Of a stretch of 43,071 bases of DNA, positions 29,154 to 41,400 are shown in pieces. Origin of the DNA: a virus; IMG/VR virus record IMGVR_UViG_3300030061_003671, positions 1 to 43,071 of that record; one strand, written 5' to 3'. The position numbers and the translations under genes are program-made. Positions within the stretch are counted from its first letter, which is position 1. Every line of letters begins with the position of its first letter. Below the pieces are notes generated by a model, which had not been told where the DNA came from, did no database searches, and saw only the letters and a program-made list of their open reading frames with translations.

Positions 29154-29594
29154 TTAAGGTACTATTGCTGTTCCAGTTTGTTTTCTTTTTCTTGAACACC
29201 CTTCATGATCTACATAAAAAGTTACTACTGTGCCGGGAGCTGGAACACCTGTAAATCTTATATATAAATCTCCTAATGTAAATGTACTATTATCTGCCGG
29301 AACATCTCTAAATGTAAATTCAGAAACTGTAGGTACTCCAAAAAATATTTTATCAACCGAAGTATCATTTGTAGACAATGTAACTCTTATAGTATCATCA
29401 CAAGTCATTCTATCATACCATACTTGAAAATCATTATCAATAAACGTTAAAGGATCAGCTGTAGCTCCTAAATTAATATCAAATACTTCCCAATTAAAAT
29501 CTTTACTTGGTATTACAATATTATAAGTTCCATCAGTAGAACCACATTTACAACTTTTAAGTTTTGTTTTTTTATTACAACAACAATTTCCCAT
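29154..29594 (-). CDS. Cys-rich small virion protein, 146 aa
   Basis: N-terminus MGNCCCNKKTKLKSCKCGST has six Cys in about 17 residues; the rest is a beta-rich domain (DPLTFIDNDFQVWYDRMTCD, VVTFYVDHEGCSRKRKQTG). One of four consecutive Cys-rich genes. Possible roles: disulfide-stabilised appendage or metal-binding knob. No family recognised. Confidence 0.6.
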   Translation of the reverse strand: MGNCCCNKKTKLKSCKCGSTDGTYNIVIPSKDFNWEVFDINLGATADPLTFIDNDFQVWYDRMTCDDTIRVTLSTNDTSVDKIFFGVPTVSEFTFRDVPADNSTFTLGDLYIRFTGVPAPGTVVTFYVDHEGCSRKRKQTGTAIVP

Positions 29595-29605
29595 AATATT
29601 CTTTT

Positions 29606-30307
29606 TTAATCAATTCTTTGTATAAACAAATTACACGACCCAATAGTAGTTCCTTGACCAACTCCGGCTGCAATACCAACTACATTTACAACATCAGCAG
29701 CAACTAAAGGCTTACAAGTTTCAAAATGACAAATTTGATAATCGCCACCAGTAGCTGTATTATCTTTAGTATGTAAGTAAGGAAAACCAACTGGCAACCC
29801 ATTAACATAAACTTGATATGTTACATTATCATTAGGTACTATTCTTGCACCTAAAGTTACAGAAATATTATACGTTCCTGTAGCAACTACATTAAACGTT
29901 AATGAAGGTAAATTATTAGAAGCACTATATGGTCCAGGTACAAGTGTATAATCAATTTGAGCCTCTATACAAGCAGCACTTGTACCAGCTGTAGATGTAA
30001 TTATAATTTCTTCTGGATTAGATACATTATCTAATTGTATTCCATCTCCAGCAATAAGAGTTTTAAACTCTAAATCACTTGCCACTTTTTGATAAAAAAC
30101 ACCTATACCACCACCTACATTTGAAGCAGTTATATCTCCAGCACCTGATAATGTGCATAACTGTGTTAATATGATGTTAAAAACCTCACACATTGTCATA
30201 CAAGGCTTTATAGTTAACGCTGGCAATCCAGCACACTGAAATTCTTCACAGTCATATATAATATCACTTATAAAGATTTTATTTTCATTATCACAACAAT
30301 TACTCAT
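29606..30307 (-). CDS. Cys-rich fibre-like protein, 233 aa
   Basis: Starts MSNCCDNENKIFISDIIYDC with several more Cys (CEEFQCAG, KPCMTMCE). The central part, FYQKVASDLEFKTLIAGDGI plus QLDNVSNPEEIIIT, is the fibre motif common in Bacteroidota phage tails, followed by a beta-sandwich-like end. ATG 30307 is preferred (an in-frame TTG 9 bases upstream is not needed). It starts 2 bases after the preceding stop. Confidence 0.65.
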   Translation of the reverse strand: MSNCCDNENKIFISDIIYDCEEFQCAGLPALTIKPCMTMCEVFNIILTQLCTLSGAGDITASNVGGGIGVFYQKVASDLEFKTLIAGDGIQLDNVSNPEEIIITSTAGTSAACIEAQIDYTLVPGPYSASNNLPSLTFNVVATGTYNISVTLGARIVPNDNVTYQVYVNGLPVGFPYLHTKDNTATGGDYQICHFETCKPLVAADVVNVVGIAAGVGQGTTIGSCNLFIQRID

Positions 30308-30309
30308 AT

Positions 30310-31074
30310 CTAACAATTTTTAATTTTATCAAAACCACATTTTAATGACTGAATACATTTACAATCTAATGGAAAGTTTTCTAATACCCATAATATATTT
30401 AAAAGCCTATGCATATCATTATAAAGACGTGTAGTTTTTTTACCAACTATTTCATTACTATTAATTTGACAAGAAATTAATCCTAATTTGCATTTAACTT
30501 TTTCTATTAAATTCTTCTTTAACGTAGCACAGCAATCAATAGTTATAGTATATGAATAAGTTTTTTGTATTGTTTCTACAAAAACTAATACAGGCTCTCT
30601 TCCAATATCAACATTTTCATAAACATCTACACTTATTGTTACATTTACTCTATAACACCCATCTCCCCTTGAAGCTGTAATTGCAGTTTGTGAATTTTGT
30701 GAAAAAGTATTTAAACCTAATACATTTGTCCATTCTGTATCACAACAACCTTTAAAATCAACACTATATTGATTAATATCATTTGGCAACAACCAAAACT
30801 CTTGAAGCCCAATTGTTAAAACACTATAAGGACAATTTAAACCTTCATTTCCACAATAGTTAGATTTATCTATCATGTAAAATGTATCACAACTATCTGA
30901 TGGTTTTAACCAAAAACAAGGTTCACAATAAAAACCAGAACGAGATTCAGGAGTAAATGATGTTTTTGTGGCGTTATCACACCAAATTTGATCAACCGTA
31001 ATAACAAATGGCATTGACGCTTTAAAAGCATTTAAAAAAGTCAGATTATTATTTATGTCATTTATTAAACTCAT
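30310..31074 (-). CDS. Cys-rich virion protein, 254 aa
   Basis: Beta-rich extracellular-type protein with about 20 Cys (e.g. YCEPCFWLKPSDSCDTFY, GCCDTEW, DCCATLKK), ending in a basic helical part (KCGFDKIKNC). Its ATG overlaps the stop of the gene before (TGATG). No family recognised; structural by position. Confidence 0.6.
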   Translation of the reverse strand: MSLINDINNNLTFLNAFKASMPFVITVDQIWCDNATKTSFTPESRSGFYCEPCFWLKPSDSCDTFYMIDKSNYCGNEGLNCPYSVLTIGLQEFWLLPNDINQYSVDFKGCCDTEWTNVLGLNTFSQNSQTAITASRGDGCYRVNVTISVDVYENVDIGREPVLVFVETIQKTYSYTITIDCCATLKKNLIEKVKCKLGLISCQINSNEIVGKKTTRLYNDMHRLLNILWVLENFPLDCKCIQSLKCGFDKIKNC

Positions 31075-31994
31075 CAGTCACAATCAAGGCAAAAGTTTCT
31101 ACATTGCTTACTAACGGACTCAATTGTTTCTTGAGCACATTCATATAAACATTCATCAAATTGATTTCTGGCTGCATCTAACTTTGACCTTAACATAACT
31201 ATACGAGGATCTGCTTCATCACAATCTTTGCAATCGTCTAACAAAGCTTTAATCAACGTCTTTAAACATTTTTTAGCATTACAGTCTATAAAGAATTTTT
31301 TAGTTTTTCTTGTTATTTCTATTCCATTAACATCATATACAATATATGTTAACGTATATACTCCATCTAACCAAGATGGAAAACTTTCTACAGTACATGG
31401 ATCTGGAACTACATCATCTAAATTAACAGTAAAACACGCATCTCCATTTCTACCACCACTTGTTTCATCACCAACTAACCAAGATGTTGTCATAGTACCA
31501 TCAGCACTAACTAATACAGGTAATGCATTAAAACCAATTCCATTTTGTAAATTACAAATAACAACAGTAGTACCTGTTGTATCGTTTTGATCTTTGTAAG
31601 CCCACCATCCAGTTCCAGCTGAAAGTGAATTAATACTTTGTACTAATTGTGTAGCAGTATTTGATAAATCAGTATTAAAAAATGTTGTTCCTATATATGT
31701 GCTATTTATAGCAACACCTATATTTCCACCTACACCACCAGTAATTTGTAACGAATAGCACGCTTGTAATCCTTGTAACCAACCAGGGTTAACATTATTA
31801 TAAACTGCTCCACTTGGTAAAACCCAATTAAATGAAGTAGAATATATATCTGAAATGTTTGGATTATTTAAAGCTCCGTAACCATCACAACAAAGTGCTG
31901 GTTCATCAGGATTAACAACACAAGTAGTATCACAAAACTGTAATTCATCACAACAATCTGTAATACTTAAATCAAAATCCAGTTCTAAAGCCAT
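31074..31994 (-). CDS. Cys-rich virion protein, 306 aa
   Basis: First of the Cys-rich group: MALELDFDLSITDCCDELQF, then CDTTC and CCDGYGALNNP, a central Gly/Thr-rich beta domain (ITGGVGGNIGVAINSTYIGT), and a C-terminal helical Cys-rich tail (DDCKDCDEADP, ECLYECAQE, CRNFCLDCD). About 21 Cys in all. Structural or appendage role inferred from position next to giant virion-type proteins. Confidence 0.6.
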   Translation of the reverse strand: MALELDFDLSITDCCDELQFCDTTCVVNPDEPALCCDGYGALNNPNISDIYSTSFNWVLPSGAVYNNVNPGWLQGLQACYSLQITGGVGGNIGVAINSTYIGTTFFNTDLSNTATQLVQSINSLSAGTGWWAYKDQNDTTGTTVVICNLQNGIGFNALPVLVSADGTMTTSWLVGDETSGGRNGDACFTVNLDDVVPDPCTVESFPSWLDGVYTLTYIVYDVNGIEITRKTKKFFIDCNAKKCLKTLIKALLDDCKDCDEADPRIVMLRSKLDAARNQFDECLYECAQETIESVSKQCRNFCLDCD

Positions 31995-32015
31995 GACTTA
32001 ACAAATTTAATTTTT

Positions 32016-35000
32016 TTATTCTTCATCTCCAATAAAATATTCATAAGATTTTTCGGGCCACTTAACTAATTTATTAGGCATTCCCATCATTTTAGTTCCA
32101 ACATCAACCATTTGCCACAATCCATTATCTATTGTGTAATTCCACTCACCTGTTCTTTTATCTGTTTTTCCTATTCTAATAATTTTAGTAGTAGCTTCTA
32201 ATCCATCATTTAAAACTTGTTCTAAAGGATTGTCAATTTCACTTCTCCATGGTGCATCATCTATTCTTGAAGTAATAAATCTTGAAACTTCACCACCAAA
32301 ATAAAAGTTACCAAATGCATTATTTACAAGTTGATATTTTGTCCAATTACCTATATCATCAACAACTCTTCCATCTTTATCTTCATCATCAAAATCAAAC
32401 CCCATTGCTAATGCATTTGCCATAGATATAGCTAAACCATTTAAAACAGCTAAATTAAATGTTCTTTTCCACAATTTAATTTTATTTTCTTTAGTAGGAT
32501 TCATCATAGCGTCATAAAAACCATCTATCATTAATGCTCCTAATTTACTTCTTGCTGAACCAAACATAGAAAATGTTCTTGCAAAAGGATTTTTCATAGA
32601 ACTTAAATTAGTTCTATTCATTAAATCAAAAGTAGGCTGTGTAGCATTAACTATATTTTCTGTTCGTTGTGCTACATGTTCCATAAATTCATTGCTACCT
32701 TCTTTTAAACTTGGGTGCATTTCTTTTGCTTCTTCTTGAACAGCACTCCATATTGACATTACAGTAGCAGCATCAAATATTTTAATACCTTCCATTAACC
32801 TTGCTCGTGAAACTTTATAATTATCACCATTTTTATTTTTTAAACCTGGTAATGTAATTTCATCTTTACCAAACTTTTTTTCAAACATAGCTTCACCCAT
32901 TTCTTTAGAAACAGCACCATCAAATCTTGCAGTTAATTTTGGAGACCATTTTATAATTTCTTGATAAGCTGGGTTTTTTTCATCCATTTGCCATTCAACA
33001 GGCAATATAGTTTTACCACCTTTAACTCCAGGAACACTTAATGAATCCCAAATTTGTTTAGGAGAAATACCCGCTATACCACCAGCTCCCCAACCAGCTT
33101 TAGCTAAATATTTTGCATTTATCATTTCTCTTGCAGCCATATATGAAATAGGCTGTTTCATCATAACTGGTATATTCCAAGACAATACTGCAACAGCAAA
33201 ATTACTCATACCTTTATTTAAAGTATTAGCAAGTCTTGTTTCTCCTTCAGAAGTAGATAAAAATGTAGGGTCATTTAATTGTACTAATTTACTTTCTGCT
33301 TGATCTAAAAGTTTATTTATAGTTTCATATTCTTTACCACCACCATCATATTCATCTTTTAACATTTTAATAATTTTCCTATTATTTTCTATAGGAATAG
33401 CATATGCAGAATATGAAGATGCATTTTGTGAATGATAAGCTAAAACTTTATTTACATCAGAAATATAAAAAGGTTTACCTGAACCTACTCTATCTCTAAT
33501 TGATTTAAAGCTTTCAATATTATTTCTTTGTACTTTCATGTCATATGCTCCTAAATATGTTGTTACAGGAAAGTAATTTTCATATTTAGGTAGATAAAAA
33601 CCATTTTGTTGTTTAAAAGTTTCTGACAATGGAACAAATAAATTATCTAAAGATTTATTTACATTTTTTACTACTTGCATTAAATCTGGATTAGATTCAA
33701 CGTGCTTTTCAATTGCTTGTAAAGTTCCTTCACTAAAATTATATCTTGTCTTGGCCATTCCGGGTCTACCTTCAATTTTATCTAATTGAAAACCATGCTT
33801 TATTAATGTTAATCGTGGGCTATCAGAATCTGGAAAAATAGATTGATCTCCTTTTTGTTGTGCTGTTAGATATAAAGAAAGTATTTCACCATCTGTAAGC
33901 TTTACTTTTGTTTGATTATCATTAACAATAAGGTCTAATTCTAAACCTTTATAACTACTTATATCTAAATTAGAATCAGAAAATGCAGAATATTTACCCA
34001 ATCGGTTTTTAACTTCTTGTTTTAAAGCTAAATCTTTATCAAACTGTTGTAGTATTCTTAATTTATTAGTATCAGCATTATCTAACCCCCTATAAAACAT
34101 ATCCATAAACACTGAATCTTCACCAGCTAAATATTTAGCAGTTAAATACGGAGTTATAAAATAATCAGTTATTTGTTTATTAGACCATTTTACAAATTTT
34201 CTTATGTATGGATTTTTAAATTTCTTATCTAATAAATCTGCTCTTTTTTGATTTAAAGATTCTATGTTTTTTGTAATTTCTTCAGCTAAAGTTACTTTGC
34301 TTATTATTTTATTATTATCAGCAATTACACCATTTTTAACTTTTTCTAAATAATTTAATTTTTGCATTGCTCTTACTAAAAGCCAATAATCTTTAGAAAT
34401 TTTAGTTAAGTTATTTATTGCTGGTTGAGGTTTGTTGCCTTGTAAAATATCTAATAATTCTTTTACATGCTCTTGATCAAATAATCGTTTTTGTAATTCT
34501 CTTATTTGTTGAATTGATATACCAGCTCTATTAGCATATTTACCATTAACATCTCTATCTGTTGCTTGAACAGCTTGCATTATATACTTAAAAACAAGAG
34601 CAGCTCTATCAGGATTAACTTCTCCCTCTACTTTATCTACAATTTGTCCTACATCAAAATCAAATTCTGATTTTAAATTTCCAAAAACATTATAACCAGC
34701 CATTGTTTGCATTATATAATCAACAGCTCTATCTGTATCAATAGTTTTTAAAACAACTGAATTTTCATCAAACTTTCCTTTACTATCAAAAGCTCCTTTA
34801 ATTCTTTTTAATGGTTGTTTTTTAGTATTATAACTTATAATATTATTACCCTCAGAAATTTGTCCTGACATCATTTCTCCTTTATAAAAATTATCAGAAA
34901 TAATATCTGCTACATCTTTAGATCCAAAAAAGTTTCTAATTACATCCCATATTCTTTCTATTAAAGGCAATTGATTTTTAGACAATGTTCGATTAACAAA

Positions 35001-35492
35001 ATCTTGACCCATTTTAATAGCTAATCCTTCTGAGCCATAAGCCATAATTGCTTTCCTTACTAAAGGATGATTTTTAAACATCTCGATATATTCATGAGCA
35101 TATTCATGAGGTGGAGTTTCTAACATAGAATCATTAGCCCAAGCTACAGCACCAACAAAAGCATTTCTATTATGCATACCATCTTGACCTGGTGGTATTT
35201 TTATCCATTTCCCATCTTTAATTAAACCATCTAAACTAACCTGTACATCAGGCATTTGAGTATTTAATTTATTAATAATTTCTTGTGCTATTTTAGGAGC
35301 TTCATTTAATTTAGTTTGAGTAGAAACTTGATTAAATTTTGTACCAGTCAATCCTTCATTAATTGGATTAACATATCCATTTAATTTAGGTATATCATAA
35401 TTATTTCTAACATAAGCCTCAATAGCTGCTTTTTCTCCTACAGCATCAACTAATGCTATCCAATCTGGGTTTGATTTATTTGGACACGTCAT
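32016..35492 (-). CDS. Large polyvalent virion-type protein with zincin motif, 1158 aa
   Basis: Starts MTCPNKSNPDWIALVDAVGE, a small Cys/Trp N-terminal module I recall from large polyvalent phage proteins. HEYAH at residues 129-133 (bases 35094-35108, in a TPPHEYAHEYIEMFKNH context) is an HExxH zinc-protease motif. The middle is mostly helical; the C-terminal third (MKQPISYMAAREMINAKYLA; FARTFSMFGSARSKLGALM; two hydrophobic helices near LAVLNGLAISMANALAMG) resembles ejected phage proteins with membrane-active parts. Likely co-injected with the giant protein encoded just upstream (stop and ATG adjacent). Confidence 0.7.
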   Translation of the reverse strand: MTCPNKSNPDWIALVDAVGEKAAIEAYVRNNYDIPKLNGYVNPINEGLTGTKFNQVSTQTKLNEAPKIAQEIINKLNTQMPDVQVSLDGLIKDGKWIKIPPGQDGMHNRNAFVGAVAWANDSMLETPPHEYAHEYIEMFKNHPLVRKAIMAYGSEGLAIKMGQDFVNRTLSKNQLPLIERIWDVIRNFFGSKDVADIISDNFYKGEMMSGQISEGNNIISYNTKKQPLKRIKGAFDSKGKFDENSVVLKTIDTDRAVDYIMQTMAGYNVFGNLKSEFDFDVGQIVDKVEGEVNPDRAALVFKYIMQAVQATDRDVNGKYANRAGISIQQIRELQKRLFDQEHVKELLDILQGNKPQPAINNLTKISKDYWLLVRAMQKLNYLEKVKNGVIADNNKIISKVTLAEEITKNIESLNQKRADLLDKKFKNPYIRKFVKWSNKQITDYFITPYLTAKYLAGEDSVFMDMFYRGLDNADTNKLRILQQFDKDLALKQEVKNRLGKYSAFSDSNLDISSYKGLELDLIVNDNQTKVKLTDGEILSLYLTAQQKGDQSIFPDSDSPRLTLIKHGFQLDKIEGRPGMAKTRYNFSEGTLQAIEKHVESNPDLMQVVKNVNKSLDNLFVPLSETFKQQNGFYLPKYENYFPVTTYLGAYDMKVQRNNIESFKSIRDRVGSGKPFYISDVNKVLAYHSQNASSYSAYAIPIENNRKIIKMLKDEYDGGGKEYETINKLLDQAESKLVQLNDPTFLSTSEGETRLANTLNKGMSNFAVAVLSWNIPVMMKQPISYMAAREMINAKYLAKAGWGAGGIAGISPKQIWDSLSVPGVKGGKTILPVEWQMDEKNPAYQEIIKWSPKLTARFDGAVSKEMGEAMFEKKFGKDEITLPGLKNKNGDNYKVSRARLMEGIKIFDAATVMSIWSAVQEEAKEMHPSLKEGSNEFMEHVAQRTENIVNATQPTFDLMNRTNLSSMKNPFARTFSMFGSARSKLGALMIDGFYDAMMNPTKENKIKLWKRTFNLAVLNGLAISMANALAMGFDFDDEDKDGRVVDDIGNWTKYQLVNNAFGNFYFGGEVSRFITSRIDDAPWRSEIDNPLEQVLNDGLEATTKIIRIGKTDKRTGEWNYTIDNGLWQMVDVGTKMMGMPNKLVKWPEKSYEYFIGDEE

Positions 35493-38400
35493 TTAACATT
35501 CTTTTTTAATTTGATTAGCATTATCTTGTACTTCTCTATTGCTTAAATCAAAGCTGTTTTTATCTTTAATTAATACAGTATAACCTTTTTCTTTCATTCC
35601 ACCAAGACCTTTTAAATTTTGAAAAATATTACTTTCAGGTACTCTTCTATATACATCATTATTAATATTAACAAAATCTGATTTTGTATTTACAGTAACT
35701 CCTTCAGAATGTGCATAATATGTGCCATAAGCTAAATCTGAATCACTTGAAATTTGTCTATCTGTAGGTACAGCTAATGGTAATTTTTCTTTCATCATAA
35801 TAGCTGTATTTGCTTTTAACATTTCAATATTTTTTGGGTTAACAAAGAAATTAGTTGCACTTTGAGTGTCAATAGCATTATTTTTAAAATCTCGAGAATT
35901 TTTTAATACTGCAATAGACATTCCTGTTGGAAACATTTTAGATATACTTCCCATTTTAGAAGCCATACCAAATCTTAACATTGCATAAGCTCTAATCTCT
36001 TTTTGTAAAGTTAAACCTACTCCACCTTCAATATTAGCTAAATTATTATATGCATCTTGAATTACTTTTAATCCAGAAACAGAAATATCATTAATTAATT
36101 TAACTGGCACAATATGTTTAGTTCCATCTTTAGTTTCTTGAATTGTTAAATGTTTAATAAATGCATTATTACTTAATTGATTTCCTATTGCAGCATATTC
36201 TTGATTTTTAACAACTGCTTCTCCAATTATACGTTCAATTTGATTTTCAGAAGTTATTAGTCTATTCAATTCATTAGTAAAAACTTCTGGAGTTTGAACA
36301 CTCATTTCTTTTGCTGATTTCAATTGATTCATAACTTGATTAAAAGCTTGATCACTAACACCATAAGGTTTTGAAATAAACAAATTACTTTCATTAGTAT
36401 TGTTTAATGAATTTATAATTGTTTCAAATTTGTTAACAGTATCTTGTATAAATACAGGAGCTGAATCAATTTGATTGTTAAACTCTTTTTGTGCTCTCCA
36501 TAAATACATAGTATCTTTTATAGATTCAAAAGTTTCTTTATGTTTATAAATAGCTGAATTTTTTCCAAAAATTTGAGTAGCTAATTGCATACCAAGATCA
36601 TAGAATTGATTATCATTTATATAAAATCTTGCATTATAAAAACCATTTAATTTTACAAGCATTTTAGAGTAATGTTTAATCAATGGTCTTTTTGCTAAAT
36701 TATCAGTAGTAAAAGAAAAACCATCATTTCTTAAATCTGCCATTACTTCTAATGATTTTTTTGTATCAAAACCATTATTAGGAAGTTTATTATCTAATTG
36801 TAATACTGGTATTAGTCTTTGTAATTCTGAAGCTAATTCTTGAATTTCTGCAAACTTTTTAATAATTGCTAAATTATCTGAAGATTCTAAATCAGATTCT
36901 GTAGCAAAAGAATATTTAGCAACATTTGCTTCTATTTCTTCTACTTTATAATATGTATCTCCAGTTTTAAATATACCAGGAACAACTTGATCTTTTTGTA
37001 TTACTTGACCACCGTTCTCTATAATTGCTTTTATTTCAGCTTTAGACTTACTTCCTTTTTTAGCGTCAAATTCGTTTAATTTTGCTTTCAAGAATTTATT
37101 AATACTAAAAGAAGATTTATCTATATAATTTGTTTTAGCATTATCAATTTCATTTACTAAATCAGCAATAGGTTTTGAATTTAAAAAAGGAATAATTTCT
37201 TCAAAAGAAACATCCATTAAAGATAATGCTGTTGCGACACCTATAGTATATTCATTAACTCCTGTTGAAATGTGAACTGGATCATTACCCATATCAAGAG
37301 CTGCTTGTAAAAATACTGCTACATCACTTAATGCATTGTTAGTAAATTTTTGTCTTTTTATATCAACTAAATTTCCATTTTCAAAACCAAAAGAAATAGG
37401 TTTTTTTAATTGTTCTTGTGACTGTGAAAGCATAGATAACATTTTAGAAGCTACAGCCCATATACCAATTGCATCTGCTCCAAAAGACATGTTATTTGCT
37501 AACTTAGCAAAATCCTCATTACTGTTTAATTGAAAAACATCTTCATTGTATAAATCAAATTCTTTTAATAGTTCTTTTATTCTATCTAAAGATAAATCTC
37601 CTTTTACTGCAGCTTCTTTTTGAGCTTTAGAATTTGCTTTTTCATAAACCTGGTTAAAAGCTTTTGTTTTATTACTTTCTAAAAGTTCACTTTCTTTATT
37701 TAAATCAGCTCTATAAACAAACACTTTATCTCCATCATTATCTGCATCTGCTGCCTCCATATATGATTTAGGAACAATAGCTGTATTTGAATGTCCATCA
37801 ACAAAAAACTTAACTTGTCCAGCAAAACTTGATACAGCTCCTGAAGCGGGAACACGAACAACAACATTTCTAAATAATTCTGGTTTTTCTTTTAATAATT
37901 CTTCAGCTCTTCCTTTGGCACTTTCATCAGATTCCCCTGGTCTTTTTTGTATAAATAACGACCATGGAACACCAATTTCCATTGGCTCTAAACCATTTTC
38001 TTTATAACCTTTAAGTTTATCTGTAAAATCTGGAAGCATATGTGCATACATACCAGACATATTAGTTCTTATACCCTGTTTTGTTAACCTACTTGATATA
38101 AATTGCTCAACCATAGGTTTTAAATTTGGATGATCAAAAGAATCTAATAATACACTAACTTTTTTACTTTTTTTAATTGTTGTTGCAAATTCGCCTAAAT
38201 CTTTTCCTTTATATCTATTTATAACATTATTAGTCATGGCTTCATTAAACATCTCTTCAGACATTTCATGTTTATTTAATATATCTTGCCACTCTTGTTT
38301 AGTTATTAAATTATCAGCATATTTTTTAGCAGATTCATTTATAGAACCTAAATTAGCTACTTGAGATTGAGAGTAATTATAATTTCCAATTCTATAAGTA

Positions 38401-41400
38401 GTTTCAAAAGTTCCACTATTTAATCGTTTCATTTCAGAAAGAATTTCAATAATTTCTGACTTTGTATTTTCTTCTGAATCTTTAGTTAATTCATTTAATA
38501 ATCTATTAATGTTATTTAACTTACTAAATGTTTGATTTTCTTTTAATGAATCATCTAATACAGATACTAATGCATTTTCAAAATTTTCAATTTCTTCAAT
38601 TGATACATCATGATTTAATAAAATTTTAGCTAATTGTGTAGACATTATTACATTTTGATTAGCTAATGGAACTTTTGATAAATCTTTGTTAAGATTAAAT
38701 GCTACTCTGTAATTTTTAAATTCTTTAAGAGTATTTCTATTTTTTACTTTTGCTGGATCTGCAAGAAATTCATTAATTGGAATTTTATCATATTGAGACA
38801 AATCTCCTTTAACAACATCTTTATCAATTATTTTAACATATGCATTATCACCTAAAGCTTTTTCTAATTCTAAAATTGCATTTCCAATTGCATTATAACC
38901 TTCAGTTAGATTATTAGAATCAGTAAATTGAGTTAATGAATTATCATCTATTTCACCAGTAACATTTAAAGTTGACATTTTATAAAAATCAAGACCACCA
39001 TCGTTACTAATTTGATAAAGCATATCTTTCATATTTACACCAACTACATCAGTACTTCCACTTTGTTCTGAAATATGGTTTGCTAAATGTGAACCATTAA
39101 ATGAAAATGAATCAGACATAATTTTTCCATCTGCTCCTGAAGTATCTAAAACAAACACATGAACTGGTTTATCTATTTGAATAAGCTTACCGCCTGAATT
39201 TAAACCAGCCATACGCTTCATTACATCAGCAACTGATTTTCTATCTATAGCTGGACCAGCATAAATATCAGTTAAATAAGACCTATTTAATGATTCAGTG
39301 TAAATATAATTTGTTATTAATTCATTTACTTTATCCTTATTTATTTTACCATCAACTATTACAGAAGGATTTTGTTGAGCAAGAGCTTCTAATGTTCCTG
39401 AGTTTTCTAATAATTTATATAGATTTTCTACTCTTTTTCGAACTCGAGGAAGTGACATCTCATAATCTCCAACTGCATCTATAAATACTTCAACTTTACC
39501 ATCAAATATAACAGCTTGATTTAAAGAAAGTTTATTAAATTGATTTACTAAAGATTTTGGCGAAACACCTTTATCTCTTATTTTTCTATTTAACAAAGCC
39601 TCATCTAATTTTGCTCTTATTTTATATTCGTTAATTAATTGTTCTTCACTATACTTAGGTACTTTAAAATATGTTAAATGTCCTCTATCTCCAGTAACAC
39701 CTATTGATTGTGCGTATGATTTTTGATTAGATTTATTTTGAGAATAATAAAAAAAGTTATTTAAAACAATATCATTAATTGTAGCATTATTGTGTTCTAT
39801 AGCTCCACTAAAACCAGTGTTTTCAAATGCGTCATGTATAAACCATTCTGGAATTTCTTTTGACTTAGCCCACTCTTTTAAAACTGGATTAGCTTTATAT
39901 AATGTAGAGTTTAATAATTCATTTCTAAATTTATTATCATAAGCAAACATTTTACCAAATTGATTAACCCAATAACCTAATTTAGTTGCAGTTACATTAT
40001 TTCCAGCTTGATTAACAAAATTTGATGAAATTGAATCACCCTTTTTAGCAATCGCTAAATTTCTTAAAACACCTGAAAATTCTTTTTTATCAAATTTGTT
40101 TTGTGTTTTTATATCATTTAATAATTTACTAAAAGAACCAGGTGTAAATGTTCCATCTCTTTTTGAACTTGCTGCAAATAAATATGATAACCTTTGAACT
40201 TTTTTCTCTACGGAAGGAGCTGTTTTAATTTGTTTATTTAAAAACTGTTTAAATTCTTCATTAGTAAAACTATCTCCAACTAATTCTTCAACAAACATTT
40301 TAGCATTTTGAAAAAATGCATTATTTACATCTTGATCAACAACAAATCTTTTAATTGCAAATCCTTTTTTAATATCTTTTAACTGACTATTTAATAATCT
40401 TAGCTGATTTAGGTTAGCATTTTTATAATTTACAGCATACCTATTAAATAAATCATCTACAGTTCTATCTTTATTTACTCTTTTCCATAAAACTTGTGTA
40501 ACTTTCTGACCATCAACTACATTATGTGTTTTAATTAAAGACCTATATTCTATTGTAGTTAATGAAGCTAATTCAGAAAGAATACCATTTTTTGCATTAG
40601 TAGGGAAAGCATTTAAAATTAAATTAATCTTTTTAGCTATATCATTTCCTTTAGTTTCATCTTCTTGAAGATTTTTTTCAAATGACTTTATATCGATAGA
40701 TTTATCAGCTATTCTTGCAATATTTTGATAAACTTCATTTGAATCATATAAATAACCATCATTATCAACAATTGCTGTTACAATAGACCTAACCGATTCT
40801 GAAATATCTTTATTACCTTTTAATTCAGTCTTTACTAATTCTTCAAGATCCGTTATTGTTGGTAATGATTTTTTAGATAATTGATTAGTAGTTGTTTCAA
40901 TCAATTTCCATAATTGATTATTTTCAACTTTTAATGCATAATACAATTTTTGAGCCCTAAGTTCTTTATCTGTTTCTTCTTTAATTTGATTTACTGTTTG
41001 AGAAGATAATGTTTCATTTATAGAATTAGGGTTTGCTATAATAGAATCTTGAATAACTTTAAGTCCAAGTTTATTATAAACTAAATATTTTAAATTTTGT
41101 TTAGTAGTAGGGTTTAAATAATCTTCTGGATTTAATCTATAATTTAATCTTGCTAAAGAAATAGTAGATTGAACCTCTTGTACTGTTTGCATATGTAATG
41201 CTGAACGCTGTTCTTTAAATTCATTAAACAAACCTAAATCAGCATTATAAGGAGCTTTTTCATAAGCTAACATATCAGCAAGCATTTCAACTGATTGCTT
41301 ACCTTTTTTAAGACCTATAGCTCTTTTAGCTGCATTCCAAAATCTTTTTAACCAAGAAACAAATTTTTGTAAGTTTGTTCCTTCTAATTTAGTTTTTAAT

